Source of the DNA: Reclinomonas americana ATCC 50394
Taxonomy: Eukaryota > Jakobida > Jakobea > Jakobida
DNA length: 27,867 nucleotides
Assembly (NCBI GenBank): GCA_048213135.1
Contig: PS015034.1
Span: forward strand, 189,360-217,226
Reading direction: 5' to 3'
Within the stretch, counting starts at the first letter, position 1. Each line of letters opens with the position of its first letter. The translations under genes and the position numbers were made by a program. The notes below the pieces were generated by a model. It did no database searches. It saw only the letters and a program-made list of their open reading frames with translations, and was not told the origin of the DNA. Of the stretch, positions 27,301 to 27,867 are shown one piece after another.

Positions 27301-27867
27301 CCAGCAGCGGCACCGAAACCGGCATTCGGGTTTGGTGGAAGTTGCGCTGGTTGATATGTGAGTTGTCAGTTGATTTGTGCTGACATGTCTGCGGCGTTGG
27401 TGCTGTGCAGAGCTTGGTATGGCAGGTGAGTCGCGTGTAAAGAGAACTATCTCTGTGCTGTTTTTCTGACTTGGTATTGTGTAGCATCTGCACCACCAGC
27501 ATCAGCACCTGCACCTGCTTCGGCACCGGAAGGAGGGNNNNNNNNNNNNNNNNNNNNNNNNNNNNNNNNNNNNNNNNNNNNNNNNNNNNNNNNNNNNNNN
27601 NNNNGGTGCCGCTGCTGGTGGAGTGGTCGCAGCCGCACTTCCTGCTTCCGGCGCCGCTGGCGCTGGTGCAGCAGATGCTGTGCAAGTCCAAGTCAGAACT
27701 ACAGAACAGACACAGATCACATGCAACACTCATCCACTCACCTGCCATCCCGAGCTCTGCATAACAATGCCACCAGCACGCAATCAGCACATGCAACAAA
27801 CAACCTGCACGTATCAACCAACGCAACTTCCACCAAACCCGAATGCCGGTTTCGGTGCCGCTGCTGG
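24342..27867 (+). CDS. Armadillo-like repeat protein with tandem FGFGG exon-cassette tail (incomplete at 3' end)
   Basis: Not assignable to a named family. Helical-repeat exons: 24342-24480, 24566-24724, 24794-24931, 25003-25263, 25354-25494, 25579 to the gap at 25721, and about 25795-26123, then the cassette array from 26178 (separate entry). ARM/HEAT-like features include LLRLLVEPRDEAIVCRVAPL, and CVKQYCALAIGRMCNGCPPA followed by ARNAVREAGGEQLLQQL, which is a classic ARM triple-helix rhythm. Most resolved introns are phase 1. Two 20-N gaps (25281-25300 in an intron; 25721-25740 at or near an exon end) leave exon 7's start uncertain. The ATG at 24342 lies only 64 bp after the calpain stop, in the same direction; transcripts could overlap or be read through. 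The 3' end lies outside the window, beyond a gap and a reversed block. ARM repeats suggest a protein-protein binding surface; no partner can be named. Confidence 0.72.
24494..24518 (+). repeat. (CA)n microsatellite in intron 1 of the ARM-like gene
   Basis: A CA run in the intron 24481-24565, flanked by a GTGCGC donor and a CACAG acceptor. Confidence 0.85.
26178..27537 (+). repeat. Tandem array of two-exon cassettes: 15-nt microexon plus FGFGG exon
   Basis: Large exons: 26178-26264, 26426-26563, 26712-26813, 26963-27079, 27227-27340, 27485 into the gap. Microexons, all exactly 15 nt: 26338-26352, 26628-26642, 26889-26903, 27155-27169, 27411-27425. Each complete exon length divides by three and each junction is phase 1 by reading. 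Large exons encode Ala/Pro-rich stretches ending in a conserved K-x-x-F-G-F-G/A-G block (PKPAFGFGG in the later copies). Microexons encode KPLGT, KAAAP, KLGTA, KLGMA, KLGMA. Introns are 57-75 bp: those after large exons start GTTGCG, those after microexons start GTGAGT or once GCGAGT (27170), and the latter mostly carry CTGAC 13-15 nt before AG. Similarity is highest among copies 3-6, pointing to recent expansion at the 3' side. If unspliced, each unit would hit a stop soon after FGFGG. Confidence 0.88.
27170..27226 (+). other. GC-AG intron in the cassette array
   Basis: The donor after microexon 4 is GCGAGT where its array siblings have GTGAGT. The remainder (CTGAC at 27210-27214, acceptor TTTTAG) is normal, so this is probably a functional GC-AG intron or a single-base error. 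Confidence 0.6.
27538..27604. other. Assembly gap (67 N) in the cassette array
   Basis: The gap begins within the sixth large exon (after SAPEGG). The orientation of array units changes across it. Confidence 0.9.
27605..27867 (-). repeat. Cassette array units in reverse orientation
   Basis: On the minus strand the block reads: large-exon tail 27867-27828 (PAAAPKPAFGFGG), GTTGCG intron, microexon 27756-27742 (KLGMA), GTGAGT intron, then large exon 27677 to the gap edge 27605 (SAAPAPAAPEAGSAAATTPP). Exon sizes, phases and motifs match the plus-strand array exactly. Because two other gap-bounded blocks in this window are clearly misoriented, a reversed contig is the likeliest reason. A real inverted repeat is possible. 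Confidence 0.8.

Noticed and set aside
26178-27867. CRISPR-like or bacterial repeat array
   Set aside because: The repeats are coding exons with splice sites in a eukaryotic gene. Repeat and spacer lengths vary, and there are no palindromic direct repeats or cas genes.

Overview
The window is nuclear DNA from an intron-rich, gene-dense microbial eukaryote that builds a motile cilium or flagellum. The grounds are: spliceosomal introns mostly 55-100 bp long, with GT..AG ends and often a CTGAC motif 11-28 nt before the acceptor; a dynein regulatory complex subunit (DRC4/GAS8); a kinesin; a TFIID subunit; a DEAH spliceosome helicase; and TGA, TAA and TAG all used as terminal stops (standard code). 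I cannot name the species. Simple repeats (GA, GT/CA, CT, TCC) fill introns and intergenic DNA, and ten N-gaps interrupt the assembly.

Layout, left to right: 1-806 repeat-rich DNA; 807-3517 (+) a TPR/kinesin-light-chain-like protein whose second exon changes frame several times; 3953-6694 (+) DRC4/GAS8, a complete 11-exon model of 495 aa; 7146-11778 (+) a DHX15/Prp43 DEAH helicase; 11922-16407 (-) a complete 13-exon kinesin of 940 aa; 16472 onward (+) the start of TAF12; 21046 down to 17889 (-) a NACHT-WD40 STAND NTPase; 21150-24277 (+) a calpain with an intact Cys-His-Asn triad; 24342 to beyond the window end (+) an armadillo-like protein whose 3' part is an array of duplicated exon pairs.

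Two gap-bounded blocks are in the wrong orientation relative to the genes they belong to. The block 9234-9951 carries the middle exons of the DEAH helicase on the minus strand, and flipping it restores reading frame and splice phase on both sides. The block 17090-17853 carries the WD40 C-terminus of the NACHT protein on the plus strand, plus an Ala-rich C-terminus (probably of TAF12) on the minus strand. A third block, 27605-27867, carries array units in reverse orientation.

The most unusual content is the array at 26178-27867. A 15-nt microexon (mostly KLGMA/KLGTA) alternates with an 87-138-nt Ala/Pro-rich exon ending in an FGFGG motif. Every complete resolved exon is phase 1-1, so units can be gained or lost without shifting frame. 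Other notable points are the NACHT-WD40 protein, an approximately 50-residue insertion in the kinesin motor domain, very short divergent promoters (64 and 103 bp between start codons), and a recurrent GTTGCG donor class.

The genes are functionally mixed (cilium, splicing, transcription, STAND signalling, proteolysis), as expected of a eukaryotic chromosome. I see no operon logic and no mobile element.
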